The notes under the pieces: generated by a model
Told to the model about the DNA's origin: nothing
Database searches by the model: none
The model's input: only the letters and a program-made list of their open reading frames with translations
Position numbers and translations under genes: made by a program
Source: Camarhynchus parvulus
Taxonomy: Eukaryota; Chordata; Aves; Passeriformes; Thraupidae
Reading direction: 5' to 3'
DNA length: 64,000 bases
NCBI RefSeq assembly: GCF_901933205.1
Contig: NC_044571.1
Span: 58,341,994 to 58,405,993 of the forward strand
Part shown: one piece after another, positions 10,595-22,330 of the stretch
How the letters are laid out: every line of letters begins with the position of its first letter
Numbering within the stretch: the stretch's first letter is position 1

Positions 10595-13500
10595 GAAAAA
10601 CTGAAGTTATGGTCTCCAGAAGTAGGTGTGGTAATTTAGTCCTCCTGCCTGTGCAAGATCAGGGAAAGAATCAGTCACATTTAGTTTGTCTGTGGAGCAC
10701 TTCTGGATAGCAACAATCTCTGCTAGTTGTTTCTACTTCATACCGTAGGCCTTCACTTCTACTTCCAGTTTTTGCTTATATTGTTTTGATATTATGTATT
10801 TTCATAGGTATGATATGACAAATAATATTTCAGTGTTAAAATTGAATCTTCAAAACAAGCTCGTAACATAAGGTTCAGAATTCAGTACTAGTGTTCTCCT
10901 GTGGTCTCCCTTCTTTTTCTGAGGTGGCATCAAGAAGTGGATGGAATGCCAACCATCTAACTGTAAGTTTGTGTAAAGTCACTGTCTAACAAACAGACAT
11001 TCAATAGTACTATTGCTCTTTCAGTCTTAAATGCAAAACAAATCTCATTAACAATGCAACACATAAAAGCCATTATACAAGAAAAACTTATATTTGTATT
11101 GTTTCCAGGGTCCTCTGGGTCCTGATGTTTAGTTTTAGATAAGCATGAGAAACATTATGAAAGTTGTCAGCACTTGGAGGAATATGATGACAATGACTGG
11201 GTGTCTCATGTTGATGGTGATAGTTCCTTCTTCCTCCAAAGTTTTATGGGTCCATTATTATATTTTCTACCATGCTTTACTCCTTGATCTTTTTTTCACT
11301 GATCTGAAACTCCACAAAGTACATATAAGACACTTATTATTTATACTTATTTTTATCCCCCAAAATTTTGCATAGCTACCATTAACTTTCTGCTGTTCAG
11401 TTGCTGATAGCCTTGGAGCTTTTAGAATTATCCTGAATCAACACCTTAATGCAACATACTCAAGGAGTCTGCTGCTACCCCAACACATTCTTCCTTTACA
11501 TTGCATCTCACTGACAATTCAGAAATAATTTGCTCTTACACAGAATGAAAACTTTGTAGTTTTATACTCATAATTTTAGCATGAAAACTTTGTAGTTTTA
11601 TATTCATAATTCATAATATACACCACACTTGTATATAAGACTTAGTAAAAGTAAAACAAACTAGGTAATAGTTTGAGAGAAATTAAGAAATTCCTGTTGT
11701 GGCTAACCAAGCTAAGTTAAAGGTCTAATGCAGACAAGACAAATCTGGATAAAGTCAGACAATACGTGATCTGAGATCTGTGTTGTAGTTTACTAAAAAA
11801 TCTGTAGTTCATTACTAGCAAAGGTGATCTTATATTTACTTGGAAACAGAGCTATGTTTAAGAGATTTAACTTGTGCATCACATCAATACTTATGGAAGA
11901 AAATAAAGCCAGACCAGATTTTCTCTCTAAAGGCTGCTGAATTGATAGATCTTTGTAGTAACAGGAATATAAAGATATGGAAATTATTTTAGTAAGAAGA
12001 AAAAATTATTTGCACATCAAAAGCCTAAGAGTAGGAGATGACTTCAGTACTAGAAATTTTGCACGTTCCTCGTAAATAAACTGAGGACAAAGATAGTTAG
12101 CAATCATACACATGCTTCTATGATTGCTGCAAAAATATCGTCTGATCTGTCAGCCTTAGATATTGCAGTAGCGTGATCAATGCCAACAACATATGCATAT
12201 GAGAGCTTTAATAAGGTTTTAGGGAGCAAAAGATAAGCATCTCTTTCACTGTGAGATGTTAAAATTGTTTGTGGAGAAGATATGAATTTTCTCATATTTC
12301 TAATGGAATGTATATAAATCTCCACTCAGCTTAAAATAAAAACTTGAAACTGTGACCTATAGAAATCAACAAGACAGATTTATTTCCAGGGAGAAAGGTT
12401 GGTATTGACCATTTCATAACACATAGCACAGACGAAGTAAACCTGAAGTAATATTTTTAGGGTATAGAATTTACCAATATGACAAGAAAAAGAAAAAGAG
12501 TTAAGGTTTTGTCTGCTTCATAAATGAATGATATACATGAGGAAATATATCAAGGATGCTGTGGACTGGTTAGCCTATAGCTGGTATGAGCAACCATTAA
12601 TATAAATAATTCACAATTGAACATTTTTAACAAAATAAAAAGAAAACTAGCCATTCTTTTATTTGAAACTCCCTATGTATTATGGAGGAAGATGAGGAAA
12701 CCTGAGAAAAATGTCCTTAGATATAGCAATGAAATCTTACCCAGGGGCAGCAGCTTGGTAACAACAGGTAGAGATAATGAAGTCACACATAAAGAACTGG
12801 GAAACTGACAAAACTTGAAAAAAACAAAAAGTGGACAAAAATTTGGATGTGTGAACAACGTGTACTTTGTACTTGAAGATACTGAAACTACCAATAAGCA
12901 TTGCAGTACAGTGTCTCCAAGCTCTCATCTCCAATCAAGATTCCCAGGATGCTTGGTGAGTAGACTAGGTTATCTTAGGCATCTCTCCCTGTTTTTCCAT
13001 AAATTGTAGATATATAAAGCAAAGCTTTTTGTTAGACAGTTGTTTTCTTGCATTTTGACTGTTCATCTAACTGATTCAGAGATGCTTCAAGAAAAATACA
13101 TTATGCATGAAAGATAAATAATCCAACAGTAATGATCTACAGGTATTAAAGCCACAGAAGGAAAACTAGAGAAGAATTATGGGAATATGTTCAGAGCTAA
13201 AATAAAAATCAGAGGTACTCAGACAAAGGAATTACAGGCAAGCTGAGTGAAAATGTGGGAAAATATGATCTAGACATACATGTTATCAACTCAACATTAC
13301 TATTATTATTTTAATTAGAAATTAAACTATATATTGCTTCAATTAAGTCCCTTTTAGGTCAGTCTGCCAATCAATTGGTATAACTATATATCTAATTATT
13401 TCAGTAGGCTTTATTTTGTCTACCAAATTATGTAAATAGTCACACTACATAAAGCCCAAGAAAGAACTTAACTCTTTGGGCTCCCTGCATTAAAGAAGAG

Positions 13501-15268
13501 TGATCACAGTAGTGCTCAGCTACTGTCTGTAACAAATAAAAATCAAGCTTCAGTGAGACTGGATAATAATGTAAAGGACACTCACTGATTTTAAGCAATA
13601 GCCAGAAAACTTGGCAGCTGAGTAATATCTGATAATGCATTTTTTATGTTATTAAAATAACTGTCTTGGGACTTATTTTTCCTAAATTTGGCTTCTAAAA
13701 GATAGTCACTCTTCATTTCATTTGCAATCATTGAAATAGCTCAGATGAGACATTCTTTGAAGCAATTTGTTTTTGTTTGTTAGCTATAAACAAAGCCTAG
13801 AATTATTAGATGAGATTGGACATCAGATTTTGAGACATCCACAGTTCATTTCACTCACACACTGGAAGCAGGTATATAACACAACTTTATTTAGCAAATC
13901 TGCTCTGCAGTAACAAAATGCAATCAGGCTATCTTTATACAGAATTGGACAAAAGGCAGAATGGAAATCAGTCCATTTCCTTGTCCATTTCATATTCAAT
14001 GATATTCAATTTGACATAATCTTTTAATGAATAATGTCCTTAGCATTCAGGATGATATTCATGTCACCTAACTTGCTATATCTGAGCTTATCATACTAGG
14101 CCTCTGGACTGTATCCACCCTAGTCGCTGTATCCACCTCTTAGGATAATAACAGAATGGTACATTTAATAAAAATGCATATATATTCACTTATGATTATG
14201 CGCTTAAAAATTTCTATTACTCTCTATGAGCTATTAAATGAGACCATAGTAGCAACTTGGAAATGTGTTATCTGCATGCATCAAAATCTGTTTTAAGAAT
14301 TCCAAACCTAGCTCCAATTAGATTATTTTTACTTATTAATTACTGAATTAATTTTGTAAGATTTGGCCAAACATGAAGAAACTACTCTTATTTAAAAATC
14401 TCCTAAATAGCATTAAAAACCCCTACAACCTGCCACAACCCACAACAAAAGTCTTTGTCATATATCTCTACTTGTCTTTAATCATTTGAAAATGTTCCCA
14501 TTGAAGATATGGAGAAATCTCTCTTGGCTTTAGGAGGATTATTTGGCCCAAGTTATTATAGACAGATTGAAAAGTCTTCAATGAGAAAAGAAGAAACCAT
14601 AAATCCAAGCGAAAGATCTGTGTACAGAATAAAATGACACAAAAGTGGCTCATTAAGACTGACTTTGCTCCTAGTTTTCATGCTGTATGTCAAGTGAAAT
14701 GTAAGGCAAAAATCACTCAGTTCTGTTTGCAGTTGCTTGCCAAAAAGTAGATAGTTAGTTAAAGGAACAGCTGTTGTTGCTGCAGACAACCTGGTCTGTA
14801 GAAATTAATTATGATTCTTAAGAATATTCCTGACCTGGGTCACAGATGCAGTGACATAAGTTCCATTGTAGACAGTGATCAGAAAAGTAATTTCTTCTTG
14901 GAAAATCAAGAAGCCTCCTCAGTTTGATGAAAACTTCAGAGATGTTTTTTTTTCATGATAAAGATGTTTGAGATGTTTGTTTATAGTTAATGTGGTAGCT
15001 GGTGGGTTTTGACCTGTATCATCAATGTGGGAGGGAGTTCAAATGTTTTTCAAAGCCGAATGAAATTGCAAATTGCTTAAGGACACATTCGAGGTGTAGC
15101 CCAGTATACTTCCAATTATATATAGCAAAATAATTTTGTTTTGACAAAACATCTTTTGAAAGTGATGAATATTGCAGACAAAAATTATACATTCTCAGGC
15201 ATTTTCTTATTTGGTTGAGGGGTACAGGTAACAATTTTGTTGCTATATTCAAGTTAATTGCTAAATAT
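10595..15268. other. AT-rich DNA with no recognised gene
   Basis: Apart from the 36-bp tandem duplication listed separately, I see no transposable-element boundary, long open frame or RNA gene. Open frames do not exceed about 77 codons here and look random. Confidence 0.45.
11545..11616. repeat. 36-bp tandem duplication
   Basis: Two adjacent copies begin at 11545 and 11581 (atgaaaactttgtagtttta...). They differ at a few positions near their 3' ends. A short echo, tcataattcataat, follows. It is probably a replication-slippage duplication. Confidence 0.9.
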
Positions 15269-15360
15269 GATATATATGTGTGTGTGTGTTGATATATATG
15301 TGTGTGTGTGTTGATATATATGTGTGTGTGTGTGTGTGTGTGTAGATTTGTGTAGATTTG
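15269..15360. repeat. Compound (TG)n/TATA minisatellite
   Basis: Three copies of a 22-bp unit start at 15269, 15291 and 15313. Each has a gatatatatg core followed by a TG run, and the array ends in a longer (TG)n and a doubled gtagattt element. The 120-codon minus-strand frame across it, rich in His-Thr, is an artefact of the repeat. Confidence 0.95.
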
Positions 15361-17493
15361 GGCAGCTTGTATAAATTTTGACACAGAAAATATTTCTAAG
15401 GTTTAAGAAGATAGAACCACTTCAAGCTTCAATACTCATATTAACATAGAGATATCAAGAGAATTTCTTTGTGAACTGCTAACTGAATAAATGCCAACAT
15501 CAGTTTTAACACATTTTCTGGCCTGTGACAGTTTGGACATTAATTTCTGTAAGACTGGTTCCATCATGATTTGATTTTGTTTTATTTCTTCTTTCTTCAG
15601 AGTCATCACCATTAACCTAAGAGGTCAAGTCTTGACACAAAATTTGAAAAGACAGAACATTGGTTTTATTCTTATAAAATTACCAGGTATACACACACAA
15701 AAAAAAAGAAAATAAAGTGACTTCAGCTGGAATTTACTAGTGGGATCATTTCAAGACATTAGAGTAGGAGAAAATATCCTTTATGTTAGACAAAAGAGAA
15801 AAAGTGTGAAACATTTCTCTTTAACTTTACATTTCCCTCTCAGATTTCAGGTTTCCTGAGTGCCGCTTTCTTTACTGTTCTTTCTTTTTTCCTTTCTCTC
15901 TAGTTTTCCTATTCTTTTGATTTGTCATCTTGGAGTAGACTCTTATAAGTTTTTCCCATGGATTCAATTTTTAAAAATAAACTACAATTAATAAACCTTG
16001 CTAAATAAGAATCAATTAAAATAGGAAACCCTGTGAAAGATTCTCTTGTAACCTTTAAGGTGATGGAAATGTCTAGTGCTCTCAAATTTCTCTGTTTTAA
16101 TGATCAGGCAGTTCTACGTATTTTCTCAAGCCAGCTTCAGTTGCATAGTTTCTGAGCACTTTTCAGAAATGCTTTTTAAAATCTGATGGGCATATGTGGA
16201 TACTTTTTCCTTTGGCCTCTTACTCAGATGACTCCTTCTGTACACATTTGGTAGAATTTCTGCCTCACAGACAGCTGTATTACTCTTCTTAACCTTCTTA
16301 ACCTCAAAAAACTTTTTTTTTTTTTTAATTTTGGGTTGAGGTTGTTTTTTTTCCCAGCAAATGTAGAATCAAGTTAAAGAAGTCACAGCTTAGTGGTCAG
16401 AGAGCTGATTCATTTGAATATTTGCTTCCATTGACTGGCTATCTAAAACTGTCTGTACTGGACATGTTCTTACCTGGTACAGAAACATGTTAATTTCTTT
16501 TGGGCTATAGAATAAACAGCTACAACTCTTTCAGAAATGTCTGTGTGTTTCTAAACAAAAGAGTGTTTCCAGATTTTATGAGCTTTAAAATTGCTCCAGA
16601 TACCTTAACAGTGATAAAAAGTATAATTCAACACTGCATTGTACAGTGGAACACAAAAAAAATCAGTTTTAAGTTGTATATTCACAAGCAAAGAGAAATT
16701 TGCATTCAAATAGACTGACAGGAAGCTAAAACTTCATTTTAGTTTTTTGGCCACAAGATATCACCCTCCTCTGTTATGACCACTGTCTTTCAACTTACTT
16801 GTACAGTGTGCATTATATTTGGGTTTGTTGGTTTGTGGTTTGATGAGAAGTGGAAAATAACTTTTAGTTTAACACATAATGCACATGTCTAATTTTAAAT
16901 AAACCACTGTAAAATTAGATGTCATTAAGATCTTGCTGTGAGCAGGCAGATAATGCACAGTACTCATCCAAGAAATATTCTCTAACAGACTGACACCTTT
17001 ATTGAAGGACACAAACAAGAAAGGTAAAAATATTTGCTTGAATATAATTCCACATCAGTTCTCAAGGTTAAGCAAGAAATGGTTTCACCTAGATTTGGAC
17101 AAAGGAATATGAGAACAGTGATAGAGCAATAATGCATTTCAGCTTAACATTAAAAAAATATGCTAAAATGACTAGTTATTCTGGCAAAGCAGACTCACTT
17201 ATCCATGGATATAATTGGAAATCATTGACTAAACTATTCAAATATTCACAGGTGTTTCTAAACTGTGGACTGGATGACTGCACAAATAACAGTCATACTT
17301 CGCAATTCTGTGACATTTCCTCTGTGTCTTTAAATCCCCCTGAAGTAGTCACAAACCTTCTCTGTACATTTTAGACAGTTACAAGTTAATTCAACCTTCC
17401 TTAAGTGAAATAAAGGAAATTGTTTGACTGACAATGCCAGCAGAAAGTGAGAATAGCAACAGAAAAGGGCTTTACCTATGTCTATATATCTGC
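15361..17493. other. No recognised feature
   Basis: AT-rich DNA. A poly-T tract lies at about 16311-16327. No open frame exceeds 80 codons and none shows a motif. No repeat boundary was recognised. Confidence 0.45.
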
Positions 17494-17592
<99 letters not shown>

Positions 17593-17593
17593 A
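17494..17593. repeat. (ATCT)n microsatellite
   Basis: About 24 tetranucleotide units are interrupted once near 17541 by an extra T. The frame reading Tyr-Leu-Ser-Ile repeats across it is spurious. It directly abuts the left edge of a sense CR1, so the tract may have expanded at that insertion edge. The long, nearly pure array is likely polymorphic. Confidence 0.97.
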
Positions 17594-17599
17594 GCTGTT

Positions 17600-18370
17600 A
17601 CACCTAAGGGTGCATCAGGGTGTTTCAGGTAATGGCTCAAGATCCAAGTGGGAACCAGTAATGAGTGGTGTCCCTCAAGGGTCTGTTCTGGGACCAGTAC
17701 TATTTAGCGTCTTCAGTAATGACATAGATGCGATTGAGTGCACCCTCAGCAAGTTTGAGGGTAAAACCAAACTAAGTGGTGCAGATGATTTGTGGGAGGG
17801 AAGGGATGCCATCCAGATCAGACCTTGACAGTCTTGAGGATTGAGTGCATGTAAACCTCATGATGTTTTCTAAAGCCAAGTGAAAAATCTCACTCCTGGA
17901 TGAGGACAACCAGCAATATTGACACCGACTGGGAATCGGGTGGATGGGGAGCAGTCCTGAGAAGGACTGGGGAATATTGGTGCACAAAAAATTAATTCTA
18001 AGTTGGTTGTGTGTGCTTGTAGCCCAGAAATGCAACCATGATGACTGCATCAAAAGAGGGGTGGACAGCAGGTTGATAGAGGTGATTCTGTCCCTCTGCT
18101 CTGGTGAGATCCCACTTGGTATGCTGTGTTCAGCTCTGGGGCTCCAAGCATAAGAAAGACATGAAGCCTTTAGAATATGTCTAGAGGAGGTCTAGGAAAA
18201 TGGTCAGGGGCCTGGAGTATCTCTCCTGTGAAGGCAGACTGAGAGAGTTGGGGTTCTCCAGCCCAAAGAAGTACCCAGGGAGACTGTTTTGCAGTCTTTC
18301 AACATATAAAGTATGCTTATAAAAAAGTAAACCCACATGGTAGTAACAGGAGAACTACCATTAGTCAGTT
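17600..18370 (+). mobile_element. CR1 LINE ORF2 fragment, sense, RT catalytic site lost
   Basis: This sense CR1 piece covers the C-terminal half of the reverse transcriptase. The plus-strand frame at 17610-17828 keeps the VPQGSVLGP motif (residues 21-29) and the IECTLSKF segment. The catalytic F-A-D-D that normally follows reads F-E-G-K (residues 49-52), so both aspartates are gone. A shifted frame at 17944-18153 continues with EKDWGILVHKKL and a VDSR-EVILSL segment. The nucleotide match goes on through 'ctgagagagttggggttctccag' to about 18370. The 3' UTR and tail are missing, so the copy is truncated at both ends. Confidence 0.9.
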
Positions 18371-19472
18371 GAGAAGGATACAACAGTGTAGCATCTTTGT
18401 TTCCCCCCTCTTTTTATAGTTTCATTCCACTAACAGCTTTCTGGAGAGGACAGCAAGACTAGTCAAGAGTATATTATTGGAAGAGAAATGGATGTCAGGA
18501 TGTCATATTAAATGCATAGAGAAAGACCAAGCACATTAGACAGTCTCAGGGGCACATTTTAGTTAAGCATACAGTCCCTCAGATTAAGGCCATGATTATG
18601 ATCTGACTGAGAAATTTGTATCATTTGCAGGTGGAAGGGGAATTAGGACCACTCAATTCAGTGAAGTTGTTCTTGACTTACAACGGTGCAACTCTACAAC
18701 AGAAGTTCTAAGTTTGTATTAGAAATGTGCTTTTTTGTTGTTGTTGTTATTTTTTGTTTGGTTGTTTTTTTTTAATTCTCAATCCTCATTAACACAGTTT
18801 TCATATGAAGTTTCATAACATAAATGGATTAATCAGGGGCAGAAAGGAGTCTCATTCTCCTGCACTGAAAGGGGAGTTACAGGGACAAGCTGAAAGCAAG
18901 TACATAAGATTCCAATTAACCTACTTTAAGAAATAAAGTTTTTAAACCTCAGTTGTACATCAGTTTTTGCTATCACCTAATCAGAGATCTATGTCACTTG
19001 ACAGAAAAGGTCATTGGTGTAACACAGTTCCTGTATCCAAATTCCAACAGGATCTCCCACCCCTGACTGATTCCATGCACTTCTTTGTATTTCAGCTGCT
19101 CCATCAGTAGACACATTTCATGGGTGTATGTTAACCTGTAAAATATCTTCACTTAGCAATTATTTAAAGTGTCTTATTAATTGGCCACTCTGTGTATGCA
19201 GAATCACTACTATCAGAAAGAACTGCAAAGCTGTTAACTATGGACATTAAAAACTGCTGCTTTGTTGCTGACTGGAAAAACATTGAACATACAAATCATA
19301 AATACTTCAAATTTCAAAAGTCTTAAGAAAAAAGTTCTAAATAATAATTAGAATTCCAGCTTCACACTTGAAAATTAAAGTAGCCATCTTAAAAAGAACT
19401 GTGATGGTTGTAAAATAAAAACTATGTATTGAGACCAATAAAAAAATTAAACAAATCTATTACGTTCGTAAA
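18371..19472. other. Mostly unassigned; possible ancient repeat trace
   Basis: Around 18650-18720 the wording 'ttcttgacttacaacggtgcaactc' resembles an old amniote-wide interspersed repeat, but the match is short. A T/G-rich tract lies at about 18728-18778. Nothing else was recognised. Confidence 0.35.
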
Positions 19473-19862
19473 ATCATAGAATCACAGAATGTGCTGACTT
19501 GGGAGGATGAATCAGGATCACTAAGTCCAACCCCTGGTCCTGCACAGGATACCCCAAGGGTCAGACTGTGTGCCTGAGAGCATTGAGCAAAGAGTTTTGG
19601 ATCCAGACAGGCTGGTGCTGTGACTGCTTCCCTGGGGAGCTTGTTCCAGTGTTCAACCACCCTCTGGGTGAAAAACTGACAGCCTGATATCAGCCTGATC
19701 ACCAGCCTGAACCTCCCCTGTCTCAACTTTATTCTGTTTCCTTGACTCCTATCACTAATCACAAGAGTGAAGAGGTGGGTACCCGCCTCACCACTTCCCA
19801 TCATGAGGGTGTTGAAGACAGTGAGGAGATGTCCCTTCAGACTCCTGTAGGCTGTGATCTGT
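19473..19862 (-). mobile_element. CR1 LINE 3' end, antisense
   Basis: It begins with atcatagaatcacagaatg, the CR1 3' terminal motif in antisense. The 3' UTR and end of ORF2 follow: 'cctggtcctgcacaggatac', 'gagcttgttccagtgttcaacc', 'ctgggtgaaaaactgac' and 'gatgtcccttcagactcctg'. It stops at about 19862 and is therefore heavily 5' truncated. The 114-codon minus-strand frame at 19460-19804 is the decayed ORF2 C-terminus (segment VVEHWNKLPREAV). Confidence 0.9.
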
Positions 19863-20807
19863 CAAACACTGCCAAACACCACACAGAGATCATTTCCAAA
19901 ACAGAGGAATCTAGCATGAACATCTGGAAATCCATATAGAAGCAAACACATGCTGGGTGAATTTCCTAAAAATGTTACTATGTGCACAACTTCAGTCACT
20001 GGACTTCTTTGTAGAGAAGTTCTCAAGTACTCTATATTTGCCTAGGTAGATATGAAAGAATGATGTTACACAGATTTTCAGTGCTCCAAATCCAATTAAT
20101 CTTATTAGGTTCCACAGAATTTGCCATCCTTGGCTTGTTGCCTCAGAACACTTAATTAATTTGGCCCCTATTTGTGATTTTCAAGGGAAAGATGCCTAAC
20201 TTGCCAACTATCTCTATAAATTTGTGAACATGATACCTAAATATGGGGACAGAATCTTGCATTTTCTCCTAGGCACTGTTGTGACAATGTAAAAGTGATA
20301 AAAAGAGACTCTTTAATCCTTTATCGTGATTTATCCAGAAACATATAAGAGGAAGCACAAAAAGCAATTGGATTGACTTTTCCACTTTTTAGTTTTGGTT
20401 TTGTATCCTTCTTATCCCTACCCGATACACAATTCTTTGAGGAGTTCATGTGCTTGATATTGATTAGAGCGACACTAATCTGCTTAGAGGATCACAAAGT
20501 CAGAAGACAACCTGAGCACAAGGAGGCAATCCTGGCATGACTGGAAAAGTGTGTGCAACTAAAACTGGGACAGATGAGGGAATGAACAGAACAAGAATTT
20601 TGTATATCTTTTGGGCCCCCCTCTACAAATTCTTCATAATTTATGTCAATGCCGTGATATTTTATGTTCTTGTTGATTGTTGTTGAAATAACTAAATACC
20701 ATTAGCATCCTACATTTTTTAATTTTTAATTGAATGTATTATAATTATTAACTATTAAATAAAATAGCTTTAATAATATTTGGCCTATATTTGTCATCAG
20801 GAGACAA

Positions 20808-21079
20808 TTAACATATATTTTCCGTTGGATGATCCATATCCAGAAAAGTTAGGCACAGTTCTTCTCTGGAATACAGGAAATCCAAAGCATGAAATCGTTT
20901 TTTGTGAAACTTGCCTTTCTTATATCCAGACATGATATGAAACTCTTGCAAACAATGTAAATGCCAAATGTCAATATTCTTATCATCATGGGAATATCCA
21001 ATAATGTTGTCCATTAGGTTATCTATGGCCTGGGAAGGAAGGAAATGAAAAGCTCTTAATCCCTCTTGCAACCATAGCA
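20808..21079 (-). CDS. Possible orphan exon, unidentified protein
   Basis: On the minus strand a 101-codon frame stays open to a TAA at 20808-20810. Two good splice-acceptor contexts lie upstream in the same frame: a pyrimidine run ending in AG near 21080 and another (ttccttcccag) ending at 21030. From the second, the frame encodes about 73 residues beginning AIDNLMDNIIGYSHDD, with later segments WHLHCLQEF and KKRFHALDF. Composition is varied and mixed in charge, unlike the shadow frames nearby. No family was recognised. Possible donors (GTTAAT at 20812) are weak, so it would be a terminal exon, a decayed exon or chance. Support is limited to frame and splice context. Confidence 0.25.
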
Positions 21080-21113
21080 CTGAAAAAATAGGAGCCCTGT
21101 GATAGGAAACCAA

Positions 21114-22214
21114 TCAAGCATAAGTAAATATAAACCTGTAACTCTGCAATTACAGTATTTTCTTAGTCATGCTTGACCCCAGTAGCAACCTTGTGGGACT
21201 ACCTGTTTACTTTTTTTTTCTTAATACAATGAAAATTATACTAAAATGATTCTGAAAATGAAGAAGGGGAAATCCAATCTGTTTCAACCCCAGTTTCCTC
21301 CTAGGCATGCTAGAGAAATGGTTGCCTATTCATGTTCCTTTTGGCTCCATGACTGTTGAATCCCTGGTTACTTAGGGGTAACAAAAGAAAACAGAACAAC
21401 ATTTGTGTTTTCACCTCATTACATTTCTCACAGTTTCTGCTTTATACAGAATCACAAGCATTTCTGCTTCACTTCTGCTTCTGCTTCACACAGCAGGCTG
21501 TTACCAAACTATCAAATCCATTCAACTCCCTTTCTTTTCAATGTCAGGGTAGAAATACTTTCCTTCTATAACTTTCCTCTTTGACATTCCTAATGTATGC
21601 TTGTGTCCATCTTCAGTCCATCTAGTGTCTGTAGTATGATTCAGCACAGGAGCTGAAGCTGACTCAGACTGACAGCACTTGATTGATGATACATTGCTAA
21701 GTACACAGAAGCAGCTTGATGGAAATTACTTTAATGAGTGATTTGAATATGCCTGATGCTTGTGGACTACATAAATGTGAGATACTGAACTCCTTGAATC
21801 AAAACAAATTAAACAGAGTTGGCTGAGGTACTATACAGAAAAGTAGCTGATTTAGCTTGTACTGAACCATGTGCTTTTATTATTTGTAGCTGTTCTAGTA
21901 ATATTTTTGCTCCACCTCGTGCATAGCACAAATTAAGAGACAGATAAGGAAAAATTATCAATATATCTATATATGGATATAGAGACTGACTTCTCTACTC
22001 TCTGGCTGCCCTTTTTCATCAGTTTTGTCTTCAGATCTCCTGTGCTCTTTATCATAATTCACCTTAAAGCCTTCCAACCAGTAAAAAAACAAAAGAACAA
22101 TACTTCCAGAAGCAATTTACCTTGTAAATAAATTCAAATTAAAACCCCTACCCTCAAATTGGCAGCACGTTGTGAGCTAATGAACCAACACAGAGCCCCA
22201 CTGTTTTGAGATAG
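21114..22214. other. No recognised feature
   Basis: AT-rich DNA. A short TA-rich inverted repeat lies near 21960-21985. No gene or repeat element was identified. Confidence 0.45.
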
Positions 22215-22330
22215 AATAACATTCAGGCCCCAGTTTTAAATAGTCTGCCTGTGGGCAAACTGTTACAACCATATGGAGCTCCACTGACTTCACAAGGGTA
22301 AAGCTGAGAGCCTAATCCTGCACAGTGTTG
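22215..22330 (+). repeat. Ancient amniote interspersed repeat (trace)
   Basis: The segment 'ggagctccactgacttcac' followed by 'gcctaatcctgcacag' resembles an old repeat widespread in reptile and bird genomes, in which a 'gacttcaatggga' core sits next to 'ggcctgatcctgca'. Divergence is high, and the class (old DNA transposon or SINE) is uncertain. Confidence 0.35.

Noticed and set aside
15022..15384. 120-codon minus-strand frame with His-Thr repeats
   Set aside because: Translation of the TG/TATA minisatellite.
17447..17632. Tyr-Leu-Ser-Ile repeat protein
   Set aside because: Translation of the ATCT microsatellite.
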